Positions 44,518 through 53,194 of a stretch of DNA of 64,000 nucleotides are shown here, piece after piece; positions within the stretch are counted from its first letter, which is position 1, and each line of letters starts with the position of its first letter. Below the pieces are notes generated by a model that saw only the letters and a program-made list of their open reading frames with translations, had not been told where the DNA came from and did no database searches. The stretch is from a gamma proteobacterium symbiont of Taylorina sp. (GTDB taxonomy: Bacteria; Pseudomonadota; Gammaproteobacteria; GRL18): the NCBI GenBank assembly GCA_025655455.1, contig JAHXIV010000010.1:1-64000 (forward strand), written 5' to 3'. The position numbers and the translations under genes were made by a program.

Positions 44518-45499
44518 TAAATATCTCCAGATCAGTCATCAAATTTAATCGTCTTGTTGTCCACTGCATTAACTGCTCAACATCTGCTGCTGTTTTCTGC
44601 TGATAAAATTCAGCCGGAGGAGTGATCATATGAGTTAAGCCAAGATAAGCTTTAATTGTCTGAAACTCAGCAATTGCCATTGAGATAAAAATAAAGGTTT
44701 CTTCAGGTGTTATCTCTTTTTTTCTCAAAAAAGAAAAAGAAGTGGTTTCTATATCAGCCAGTCGCTGTAATTTTTTTAGCTGTATCATAAATTTCTGCAC
44801 ATTGTTAAAAGTATCTTCGGCTGATGAATACTTCTGTTTTGCAGGAGGGGAAGTATTGTCATTAATGTTCAATACCTGAAATACAGGAGTAATATCTTTA
44901 TAAAGCCGCATAACTTGTGCAAAAGTAGAACTGGCAGTAATCGGTTGCTGATTTAAATAATTAAGTTCCAGTGAAAGAAAAAGTAGTTGTTTATAAACAT
45001 CCTCTGGTTTTTTTCCTGTGACATCCTGAATCTGTGGTATTGTCTGTGTGATACCAAAAAAATCTTTAATAATTCTTAACTCTGTCAGTAGTCTTTTTAA
45101 CTGTCCATAAGGCAAATTAGGATTAATATCAAACACAGGTTCCATACCGACTTCTTCAATTCTTGGTAAACCATATTTTACCCGTAGAAGATTAACTTTC
45201 ACCATTAATATATAGGCTAATTGCCAGACATGTCTGGGTTTAATATCTGAGCCAGCAATAGATACATTTTTTTCTATCAACAAATGTGAGCCAATGAGAT
45301 TAAAAGAATCACTTATCATATCAATTTCAGCATGGAGTTTTAAAGTCTCTTTATAGACTTGTGAAGGGGTAATATTGATGGGCTTTCTTTTATTATCCTC
45401 TGCCGGCAAATACTGTGAGAATAATAATATTGTCAATGCAATTATAAATTTATTTAACTTTTTTTTAATCAGCTTCATATTTATTCCATGTGATATCAT
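44507..45499 (-). CDS. Exported helical-repeat protein of unknown function
   Basis: Signal peptide MKLIKKKLNKFIIALTILLFSQYLPA; about eight degenerate copies of a [P/A]xxVYxxxxxLxxELxxL-type unit; likely start 45478 or 45499. Confidence 0.75.
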   Translation of the reverse strand: MISHGINMKLIKKKLNKFIIALTILLFSQYLPAEDNKRKPINITPSQVYKETLKLHAEIDMISDSFNLIGSHLLIEKNVSIAGSDIKPRHVWQLAYILMVKVNLLRVKYGLPRIEEVGMEPVFDINPNLPYGQLKRLLTELRIIKDFFGITQTIPQIQDVTGKKPEDVYKQLLFLSLELNYLNQQPITASSTFAQVMRLYKDITPVFQVLNINDNTSPPAKQKYSSAEDTFNNVQKFMIQLKKLQRLADIETTSFSFLRKKEITPEETFIFISMAIAEFQTIKAYLGLTHMITPPAEFYQQKTAADVEQLMQWTTRRLNLMTDLEIFNAE

Positions 45500-47802
45500 G
45501 ATTCCTGTATTTGATTAATTATCTGAATCAGATTTTTTACATCAACCGGCTTGGTAATATAATCATGAAAATCTGCTTTCATTGCAGTTTCAATATTATC
45601 TTTCATGGCACCAGCACTTATTGCAATAATAGGAATATGCTTTAATCGGTCAACCCCTTTTATCACGTGGCAGGCTTCAATACCATTCATTCCGGGCAAG
45701 CCAATATCCATCAGAATTAAGTCTGGAGGATTTTTTTTAATTAATTCAATCCCCTGTTCTGCTGCCATTGCATGAGATAAAGTCCAGCCTTTCTGAAACA
45801 AAATGATACCTTCCATTAATTTTAAATTAGCTGGATTATCTTCAATATAAAAGATAGTTAATTTTGAGTTTTCCTGATTTATTTGATTATCAATTTCATT
45901 TAATCTATTTATTTCTATCATATTTTTTTCAATTAATCTGGGCAAAAGAATTGAAAAAACACTGCCCTGCTCTAGCTCACTTTCAACCTGAATGCTCCCT
46001 CCCATCATGTCAACAAGTTTTTTGGAAATAACCAGTCCAATGCCAGTTCCCTTAATACCACTATTTTCTTTACCTAAACGATTAAAGGGTTCAAATAACT
46101 GATTTATATTTTCCTCACTAATACCTGCTCCTGAATCAGTGATTTTAATAATAATGTCATCATTTTTACTATCATTACAGGATAATTGAATAGATCCGGA
46201 TGAGCCGGTATATTTAACCGCATTGGAAAGCACATTAAGAATAATTTGTTTCAAGCGCAGATAATCTGCCTGAACCATACATCCACACTCATAATTGGAA
46301 AAATTCAGTTTAACCTTGTTCTTTGCCGCCATAGGACTGATCAATTCATAACATTCATTAATCAATATTTTGAGTTCTATGGGTTGTAGATTTAGCTTTA
46401 CCTTGCCGATTTCTATACTGGTCAGATCCAGAATTTCATCAACCAGACTGAGCAAATGCTTACCGGCTTTATAAATTTCCTGAGAATTTTTCTTCTGCTG
46501 TTTATTCAGATTTTTATCAATCTCTGCCAGTTGTGAAAAACCGATAATTGCATTTAATGGGGTACGCAATTCATGACTCATACTGGCCAGAAATTCTGAT
46601 TTTGCCTGATTGGCTTTCTCTGCTGAATCTTTGGCCAGCAACAGGTTTTTTTCAATCTGCTTTTTCTCAGTAATATCTTCTTCAACACCAATATAGCTGA
46701 TAATTTCATGAGCTTCTGAAAGCGATGATCCTATTGATGCTGAAACCCAAAATTCTGAGCCATCTTTGCGCAAATTGCATAATTCACCAGACCAAACCAG
46801 GCCTCTGTTAATGGTATCCCATAAATCCTTGTATACATCTTCAGAAGTATTAGGTGATTTTAAAATAGCCGGGGTTCTTCCTATCACATCATGAGCACTA
46901 TAACCTGAAATTTCAGAAAAACGAGGATTGACATATTCAATAAAACCCTTTTTATCCGTAATAAGAACCATTGACGGACTATGTTTAACAGCCTCTGATA
47001 ATTTTGAGAGTTCAGCAGTGCGTTGTATAACTTTTAATTCAAGTTGATCATGAGCGTATTCCAGTTCTTTTTCCAGGCGCAATTGTTCCTCAATACGTAA
47101 TGCTGTTTTACGCCCATATATGACAATGATAATATAGCCAAAGACCCAGATAATCAGATGACTAATAATCAAAATTCGACTGAGTTCTTTGGCTGAATTT
47201 AAAAATGGATTAATATCGATATAAACACCGGCAGCCCCCATTAAATCACCTGTTTTAAAACCTTGAGTCGTATGGCAGGATAAACAGGATGGTTTTACAA
47301 ACATGGGTTTAAAAAAGCCTAAATGATGTGTTTCAAAACTTAAATCATAATCAAGAAATTCAGTTCCCCCCTTTCTAAAGGACTCCAGTATATTATTTTC
47401 CCATGAGTTCGGAATATTCCTCACATTCAATGGACTGATACTAATCATTCGGATTGAAGAGTCAAAATAATCCGGATAATCATCCATGACCTGAGTTAAA
47501 AAAGTCGCTGGATCAAGTTGTATGTAGGATTCCATAATATCAGAGTCAGAACCTGTATCCCCTTGTGTTTGTACATAAATCCCTTTATGGTTGTTGATCC
47601 AGTTACGAAAAGCCTGATCACGATTAAAATTTGATAATGCGGTGCTTTCTGCACGCTTATAACTTTGCTGATAAGTCTGATAGATATTCCAGGATAATGA
47701 GCCAATAATACAGACTGACCACGCAAGAATCAGAAAAGTAATACCATTTAGGATTTCTTTAATATCTAAATTTTGTTTATTATGTGGCATGGTGTTCAGC
47801 AT
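45496..47802 (-). CDS. Hybrid sensor histidine kinase with DUF3365/Tll0287-like CxxCH sensor, PAS, HisKA, HATPase, REC
   Basis: [95 protein letters not shown]. Confidence 0.92.
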   Translation of the reverse strand: MLNTMPHNKQNLDIKEILNGITFLILAWSVCIIGSLSWNIYQTYQQSYKRAESTALSNFNRDQAFRNWINNHKGIYVQTQGDTGSDSDIMESYIQLDPATFLTQVMDDYPDYFDSSIRMISISPLNVRNIPNSWENNILESFRKGGTEFLDYDLSFETHHLGFFKPMFVKPSCLSCHTTQGFKTGDLMGAAGVYIDINPFLNSAKELSRILIISHLIIWVFGYIIIVIYGRKTALRIEEQLRLEKELEYAHDQLELKVIQRTAELSKLSEAVKHSPSMVLITDKKGFIEYVNPRFSEISGYSAHDVIGRTPAILKSPNTSEDVYKDLWDTINRGLVWSGELCNLRKDGSEFWVSASIGSSLSEAHEIISYIGVEEDITEKKQIEKNLLLAKDSAEKANQAKSEFLASMSHELRTPLNAIIGFSQLAEIDKNLNKQQKKNSQEIYKAGKHLLSLVDEILDLTSIEIGKVKLNLQPIELKILINECYELISPMAAKNKVKLNFSNYECGCMVQADYLRLKQIILNVLSNAVKYTGSSGSIQLSCNDSKNDDIIIKITDSGAGISEENINQLFEPFNRLGKENSGIKGTGIGLVISKKLVDMMGGSIQVESELEQGSVFSILLPRLIEKNMIEINRLNEIDNQINQENSKLTIFYIEDNPANLKLMEGIILFQKGWTLSHAMAAEQGIELIKKNPPDLILMDIGLPGMNGIEACHVIKGVDRLKHIPIIAISAGAMKDNIETAMKADFHDYITKPVDVKNLIQIINQIQES

Positions 47803-47817
47803 AGGTATAACAACGAA

Positions 47818-48876
47818 TTAATCACTATATTGTTTTCGTAATATGACCAGTTCAGGAATAATCTGAATAAAGATATCTGTTATTTGCGGATCAAAATGAC
47901 TACCACTATTTTCTTTGATAAAAACAGTAACATCTTCCACAGGCCAGGGTTTTTTATATGGTCGCGCAGAAGTGAGAGCATCAAATACATCACAGATGGA
48001 CGCAATTCGTGCTTCAATTGGAATTTCATCTCCTTTTAAACCACCAGGATATCCAGAACCATCCCATTTCTCATGGTGATTTAAAGCGATAGATTGTGCC
48101 AGTGCAACAATTTCTGATGCATGATTTTTTAATAAGTCAAAGCCAATAGTGGTATGGGTTTTCATAATTATCCATTCATCATCATTGAGTTTGCCTTTTT
48201 TTAATAAAACATTATCCGGAATACCTATTTTCCCCAGATCATGTAATGGACTGGCTTCTAACATATTTTGTGCAAATTGGTCATCCAGCCCCATAGCCCG
48301 AGCTAATTTTTCACAAGCGATACTCATACGTATAATATGCATACCTGTTTCATTATCTCTATGCTCGCTTGCCTGACCCAGACGACGAACCATATCCAGA
48401 TTGGATTCTTCCAAAAGCATGGTTCTGTCTTTTACTTTTTGCTCTAATATTTTTTCCTGTTCATAATGCTGTTTATACAATACTCTTACTTCAAGCATAT
48501 TAAATATGCGATGGGACACTTCCATATGATCAAAGGGTTTATTGATAAAATCCCGCGCGCCCATTGACAAAGATCGGGTACAAACATCATGATCAGTCAT
48601 TGCGGTAATCACAATAACAGGGAGATAATCTTCTTTAATATACTCCGATAACTGTGCCATCACAGCAAAGCCATCCATAACCGGCATATTTAAATCAAGC
48701 AGAATTAAATCATAATGATTTTTTTTATAAAGCGGAATAACAGAAGTGGGATCACAACTTGATTCAATATTAACATAACCATTTATATTGAGTATCTGTT
48801 GTAATAAACTGACATTCACCGGATTATCATCAACTATAAGTATTTTTGATTGATAAACCTGCTCTTTTATATTCAT
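47818..48876 (-). CDS. Response regulator REC-HD-GYP phosphodiesterase
   Basis: REC ILIVDDNPVNVSLL...LILLDLNMPVMDGFAVM; SPLHDLGKIGIPDNVLLKKG; NHHEKWDGSGYPGGL. Confidence 0.95.
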   Translation of the reverse strand: MNIKEQVYQSKILIVDDNPVNVSLLQQILNINGYVNIESSCDPTSVIPLYKKNHYDLILLDLNMPVMDGFAVMAQLSEYIKEDYLPVIVITAMTDHDVCTRSLSMGARDFINKPFDHMEVSHRIFNMLEVRVLYKQHYEQEKILEQKVKDRTMLLEESNLDMVRRLGQASEHRDNETGMHIIRMSIACEKLARAMGLDDQFAQNMLEASPLHDLGKIGIPDNVLLKKGKLNDDEWIIMKTHTTIGFDLLKNHASEIVALAQSIALNHHEKWDGSGYPGGLKGDEIPIEARIASICDVFDALTSARPYKKPWPVEDVTVFIKENSGSHFDPQITDIFIQIIPELVILRKQYSD

Positions 48877-48892
48877 AAGTGTTCAGCTATGG

Positions 48893-49507
48893 TTAAAAAT
48901 GATTAAGCATTTTTTTTAAAACTGTATTTTCAAGATGATCAAAAACAACCGGTTTGGTGAAAAATAATACACCATCAGGAAGTCCTCCTCTATTTTCAAC
49001 CTCGTCTAGTGATAAAGCAGTAACAACAATAATGAGACAATCCTTTAGTGCCTCGTTATGTTTCAATGTTTCCAGCATTTGAAAACCGTCAATATCAGGC
49101 ATCATTAAATCAGTTATAATAATGGCAGGTTTATACTGACCTATTTTTATCAGTCCATCATAACCATTGTGAGCTTCCAGCAGGTTAACATTGAGTTCTC
49201 TTGCCTCAAACTGCTGTCTATATAAATCAATCTGATCCTCATCATCTTCAACCAGAAGTACGGTTAATGTCTTCTTATTAGCGGGAATGTTACTTTCCTC
49301 CGGTTTAGACAGCTTCTTTCCTGAAACCCGTTTAGACAATAATGCTTCCACTGAATCCAGTGCAATACGTCGGTGCCCGCCATTGGTGACCCAGGCGTTT
49401 AATACACCATCATCAGTCCATAATTGAATTGTACTAACAGCCACTCCCAGCAGTTCAGATGCCCGGCGGGTACTAATAAACTCTTTCTCTTTTATTGATT
49501 CATTCAT
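48893..49507 (-). CDS. Excisionase/MerR-type HTH fused to a C-terminal receiver domain
   Basis: STRRASELLGVAVSTIQLWTDDGVLNAWVTNGGHRRIALDSVEALL; REC VLLVEDDEDQIDLY...AIIITDLMMPDIDGFQML...FTKPV. Confidence 0.9.
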   Translation of the reverse strand: MNESIKEKEFISTRRASELLGVAVSTIQLWTDDGVLNAWVTNGGHRRIALDSVEALLSKRVSGKKLSKPEESNIPANKKTLTVLLVEDDEDQIDLYRQQFEARELNVNLLEAHNGYDGLIKIGQYKPAIIITDLMMPDIDGFQMLETLKHNEALKDCLIIVVTALSLDEVENRGGLPDGVLFFTKPVVFDHLENTVLKKMLNHF

Positions 49508-49711
49508 ATCTGTTGGTCTTTTAACAATTTACAGGAAATATGTTTGTAATTATAACAAAAGAATAACTTCATAACATATGAACTAAGGTGAGTATAACAA
49601 CTATTTAAAAATTCGTCAATTTCATCAGTTTTGCTATATTTATAAAATTGTACTATGATGATAGTTATCTGCTAATATCAATACAAGCTATACAAATAAG
49701 AGCTTAGGCGC

Positions 49712-50845
49712 ATGAAAGAAAAAACATTAATAATGATTGTGGATGATGAACCGGCTAATTGTGAGTTGCTTAAACAGGCTTTAGGACAACAGTATGAAAC
49801 AGTTATTTTTCCATCTGGCATAGAATGCCTGAAACATGCCTCTGAATTAAAACCTGATATAATTTTGCTTGATGTTTTAATGCCTGAATTATCAGGTTAT
49901 GAAACTTGTAAAAAGCTCAGAGAAAACGATGAAACAAAAGATATTTCAATTATCTTCATATCAGCCTTAGATACTCTGGAAGATCGCTTAAAGGGTTATG
50001 AGTCCGGTGGTGATGATTATCTCAGTAAACCGGTTGATCTGGAAATTGTACATAAAAAGATAACTCTGGTACTACAAAATAAAAAAGAAAATCAGCAGTT
50101 AAAACAAAATATTCAAGAAACTCAGGATGCCTTTATGACGGCATTGAATATGGGTGCTGAAACAGGTCAGGTAGCGACCTTTATAGAAAAAAGCTTTCTT
50201 GCTCAAAACTATGAACAATTATTCACTGCCTGCTTTGATTCCATGCGTGAATTTGATTTAAGCTGTGTGGCGCAAATTCGTTTTGAAGATGAAATCATTA
50301 CACTTAATTCTGAAGGTAAACTGCTTACTCTGGAACAGGAATTAATGTTTAAGGCTCAATATGATGGCCGTATATTACCCTTTGGGCGCAGAGTATTTTT
50401 CAATTATTCTAATTTTTCTATTCTGATAAAAAATATGCCTATTGAAGATGAAGAACTTTATGGTCGCTTAAAAGATCATTTGATTGTCATTGCCAGCGCC
50501 GGAGATGCCCGGGTACAGTCTATCGGCACTGAACTTAGTCTGAAAAAACACATGAACATCTCCGATATTTTTGAAAACACCCTGAATGCCGTGGAAAAGA
50601 TACAGAAAATTCTGGAAGACGATGTTAAGAAAACAAAGGAAATTACCAGAGAAATGGGACAGGGAATTGAAGAAAAAGTTCTATTTCTTGGGCTTGAAGA
50701 GGATCAGGAAAAGCAATTAATGAATATTATTGATAGTGCAACCGGACAGATAATAGAGACCATAAGTAATAAAAATATGATTAATAATGCATTTGAAGAC
50801 GTCCTTGATGGCATGAATAATGCCCTGAAATATAAAGAATTATAA
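49712..50845 (+). CDS. Response regulator with long uncharacterised C-terminal domain
   Basis: [17 protein letters not shown]...[21 protein letters not shown]...LSKPVD; about 250 aa C-terminus without recognised family. Confidence 0.9.
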   Translation: MKEKTLIMIVDDEPANCELLKQALGQQYETVIFPSGIECLKHASELKPDIILLDVLMPELSGYETCKKLRENDETKDISIIFISALDTLEDRLKGYESGGDDYLSKPVDLEIVHKKITLVLQNKKENQQLKQNIQETQDAFMTALNMGAETGQVATFIEKSFLAQNYEQLFTACFDSMREFDLSCVAQIRFEDEIITLNSEGKLLTLEQELMFKAQYDGRILPFGRRVFFNYSNFSILIKNMPIEDEELYGRLKDHLIVIASAGDARVQSIGTELSLKKHMNISDIFENTLNAVEKIQKILEDDVKKTKEITREMGQGIEEKVLFLGLEEDQEKQLMNIIDSATGQIIETISNKNMINNAFEDVLDGMNNALKYKEL

Positions 50846-50895
50846 AGAGTAATGCAATAAATAATTTTGAGATAGGTAATGTTTTGGGGATTAGT

Positions 50896-52005
50896 ATGTT
50901 TGGTTTTCTAAATAATAAAAATAATACACAAATATCAGAGTTAACACAGCAGCGAGACAACTTATCTGATGAAAACAGTTTGCTTAAAGATGAAATTGAA
51001 GTACTGAAAATTCAACTGGAACAATCAGTCAAGACAAAAAAAACACTCACCCAGGTAGAAAATCTGGTTAAATTTGAAAATGAAAAATTAAAATCCGGTA
51101 TCCTGGATATACAGGCCAGTCTGGCGCAATCCGTTGAGGCTGCAAAATCTACACTGGAGTGTGTTTCCATGCTTAAAGTAGAAACCGGCATACGTTCTGT
51201 ACAGCTGCAAAATATCAGCAGTAATATTAATGAGCTGACTGCTGTATCGGGACAATCCGGTCAGGCCGTAGAAGGTATGTCATCCAGAGCAGAGGAGATC
51301 ACTTCCATCCTTTCCCTCATTCGCGGCATTGCAGAACAGACTAATTTATTAGCACTAAATGCCGCTATTGAAGCTGCCCGAGCTGGAGAAGCCGGACGTG
51401 GCTTTGCGGTAGTCGCCGATGAAGTCAGAGGTCTGGCAGACAAAACACAAAAAGCGATTACTGAAATTAATGATGTTATTAACTCACTTAAAGATAATGT
51501 CAATTCTGTTTCCAGTACTTCTGCCGAATTAATCAGCCATATCAGTAATACCGTTGAAGAAATGTCAGGATTTCAGGTAAAAATGGATGAGATAGATAGT
51601 CAGGTACATAGTCGTTTCACAGATATCAATTTAATGACCGACAAAGTCTTTATGAGTCTGGCAAAAACTGATCATATACTGTGGAAAATCAATACTTATT
51701 TATCCATTAATAACCGCGAACCGGTATTTCAATTTGTTGATCACCATAATTGCCGTTTAGGTAAATGGTATTATGAGGGTGAAGGCAAGGAGTTTTTCTC
51801 TCATTCCAGTCACTATCAGGTTCTGGAACAGCCTCATTCAATCGTTCACAATAGTACCAAGGATATATTTAAAATTATTGAACAAGAAGATATTGACTAT
51901 GATCAATTAATGCAGGCCGTGCAAGTCATGGAAGATTCCAGTCAGCAGGTATTTGACAGCCTGTCTGAAATTGCTCAGGATGCCCAGCATAGTCATGATG
52001 ACTAA
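50896..52005 (+). CDS. Soluble methyl-accepting chemotaxis protein with C-terminal CZB zinc-binding domain
   Basis: No [59 protein letters not shown]...[19 protein letters not shown]...QPHSIVH. ORF track uses TTG at 50884. Confidence 0.92.
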   Translation: MFGFLNNKNNTQISELTQQRDNLSDENSLLKDEIEVLKIQLEQSVKTKKTLTQVENLVKFENEKLKSGILDIQASLAQSVEAAKSTLECVSMLKVETGIRSVQLQNISSNINELTAVSGQSGQAVEGMSSRAEEITSILSLIRGIAEQTNLLALNAAIEAARAGEAGRGFAVVADEVRGLADKTQKAITEINDVINSLKDNVNSVSSTSAELISHISNTVEEMSGFQVKMDEIDSQVHSRFTDINLMTDKVFMSLAKTDHILWKINTYLSINNREPVFQFVDHHNCRLGKWYYEGEGKEFFSHSSHYQVLEQPHSIVHNSTKDIFKIIEQEDIDYDQLMQAVQVMEDSSQQVFDSLSEIAQDAQHSHDD

Positions 52006-53170
52006 AATTATTGATCTACTCTCTGAACTGATGGGAATAACCACTCCTGAACAATGGGGAGAACTACTTTCTTCTAAAGAACATAGTTTACCCATTAAAA
52101 ATCACCGGGCATCTATTTTAGCAAAGAGAATCTGTATATTTGCCTGGCTTTTCGCCATACTGGTTCCGGCATGGAGTCTTATTGATTATCTATTATTACC
52201 TTATGAGTTGTGGTTTCAACTGGCCATTTTACGCTTTATTTCCGGTTTTGTTTTTTTGGGTATAGCTATAGCCTGTAACAAAAGGAGCTGCCCTCTTAAT
52301 AAAATCTTTATTAGCCTGACCCTGTTATTATATGTACCTACCTTTTTTTATCTTATTGCGAACCCTATTCTGGCAGATACTCACTTTGCGGGTCTTGCTG
52401 GTGCATTAGTTAATATTTACTCACTCTTACCTTTTTTGGTCATCGCAGCACTCACCGTATTTGCACTAACTATTACTGAATTACTCATTATCACTCTACC
52501 GCTGATTGTGATTACTATCTGGTCTTTATATCCCGAAAGCTCTGCAGATATCAGTAATTCATTTATGTTTATCTGGCTTTTTTTATTATTAATCGGCACC
52601 AGTTTTTTTTCCTCCATCAGCCAGATGCGTTATATGATTTCTCAGGTGACACGTGCCAGTTTTGATACCTTGACCCAGGCCATGACCAGACGGGCAGGCA
52701 TTGAAAGTCTGGAACTCTATACGCGCATGGCACAATTACAAAATAACCATCTCAGTTTGTTATTTATCGATCTGGATCACTTCAAAAGTTTAAATGACGA
52801 CTATGGACACGATGCCGGTGATAATGCTTTAAAAGGAGCAGTGGCCGCATTAAAAAATTATATTCGTAAGGGAGATTCTGTTATTCGCTGGGGTGGTGAA
52901 GAATTTTTAATTTTATTACCCCATGCCGATCAAGGCGATGCCCGGCGCGTTATTTCCAGAATTTTTGAACAGGGTTTAGGCCAACGTCCGGAGGGGAAAT
53001 TGTTAACCGCCAGTATGGGTCTGTCAGAACTGATTGATGACAATATTGACAGCTGGAAAGCATTGGTTGAATTGGCGGATCAACGTATGTATCATGCTAA
53101 AGAATCTGGCAGAGCGCGTTGTGTTGGTTCTGATATGCAAATTCTGGGGCAGGCTGAACCTGAAACATAA
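51995..53170 (+). CDS. Membrane diguanylate cyclase (multi-TM N-terminus, GGDEF)
   Basis: About six TM segments; [17 protein letters not shown]...[19 protein letters not shown]...[11 protein letters not shown]; start overlaps the upstream stop. Confidence 0.93.
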   Translation: MMTKIIDLLSELMGITTPEQWGELLSSKEHSLPIKNHRASILAKRICIFAWLFAILVPAWSLIDYLLLPYELWFQLAILRFISGFVFLGIAIACNKRSCPLNKIFISLTLLLYVPTFFYLIANPILADTHFAGLAGALVNIYSLLPFLVIAALTVFALTITELLIITLPLIVITIWSLYPESSADISNSFMFIWLFLLLIGTSFFSSISQMRYMISQVTRASFDTLTQAMTRRAGIESLELYTRMAQLQNNHLSLLFIDLDHFKSLNDDYGHDAGDNALKGAVAALKNYIRKGDSVIRWGGEEFLILLPHADQGDARRVISRIFEQGLGQRPEGKLLTASMGLSELIDDNIDSWKALVELADQRMYHAKESGRARCVGSDMQILGQAEPET

Positions 53171-53194
53171 TCCAATAATGCCCCATAAGAGAAA

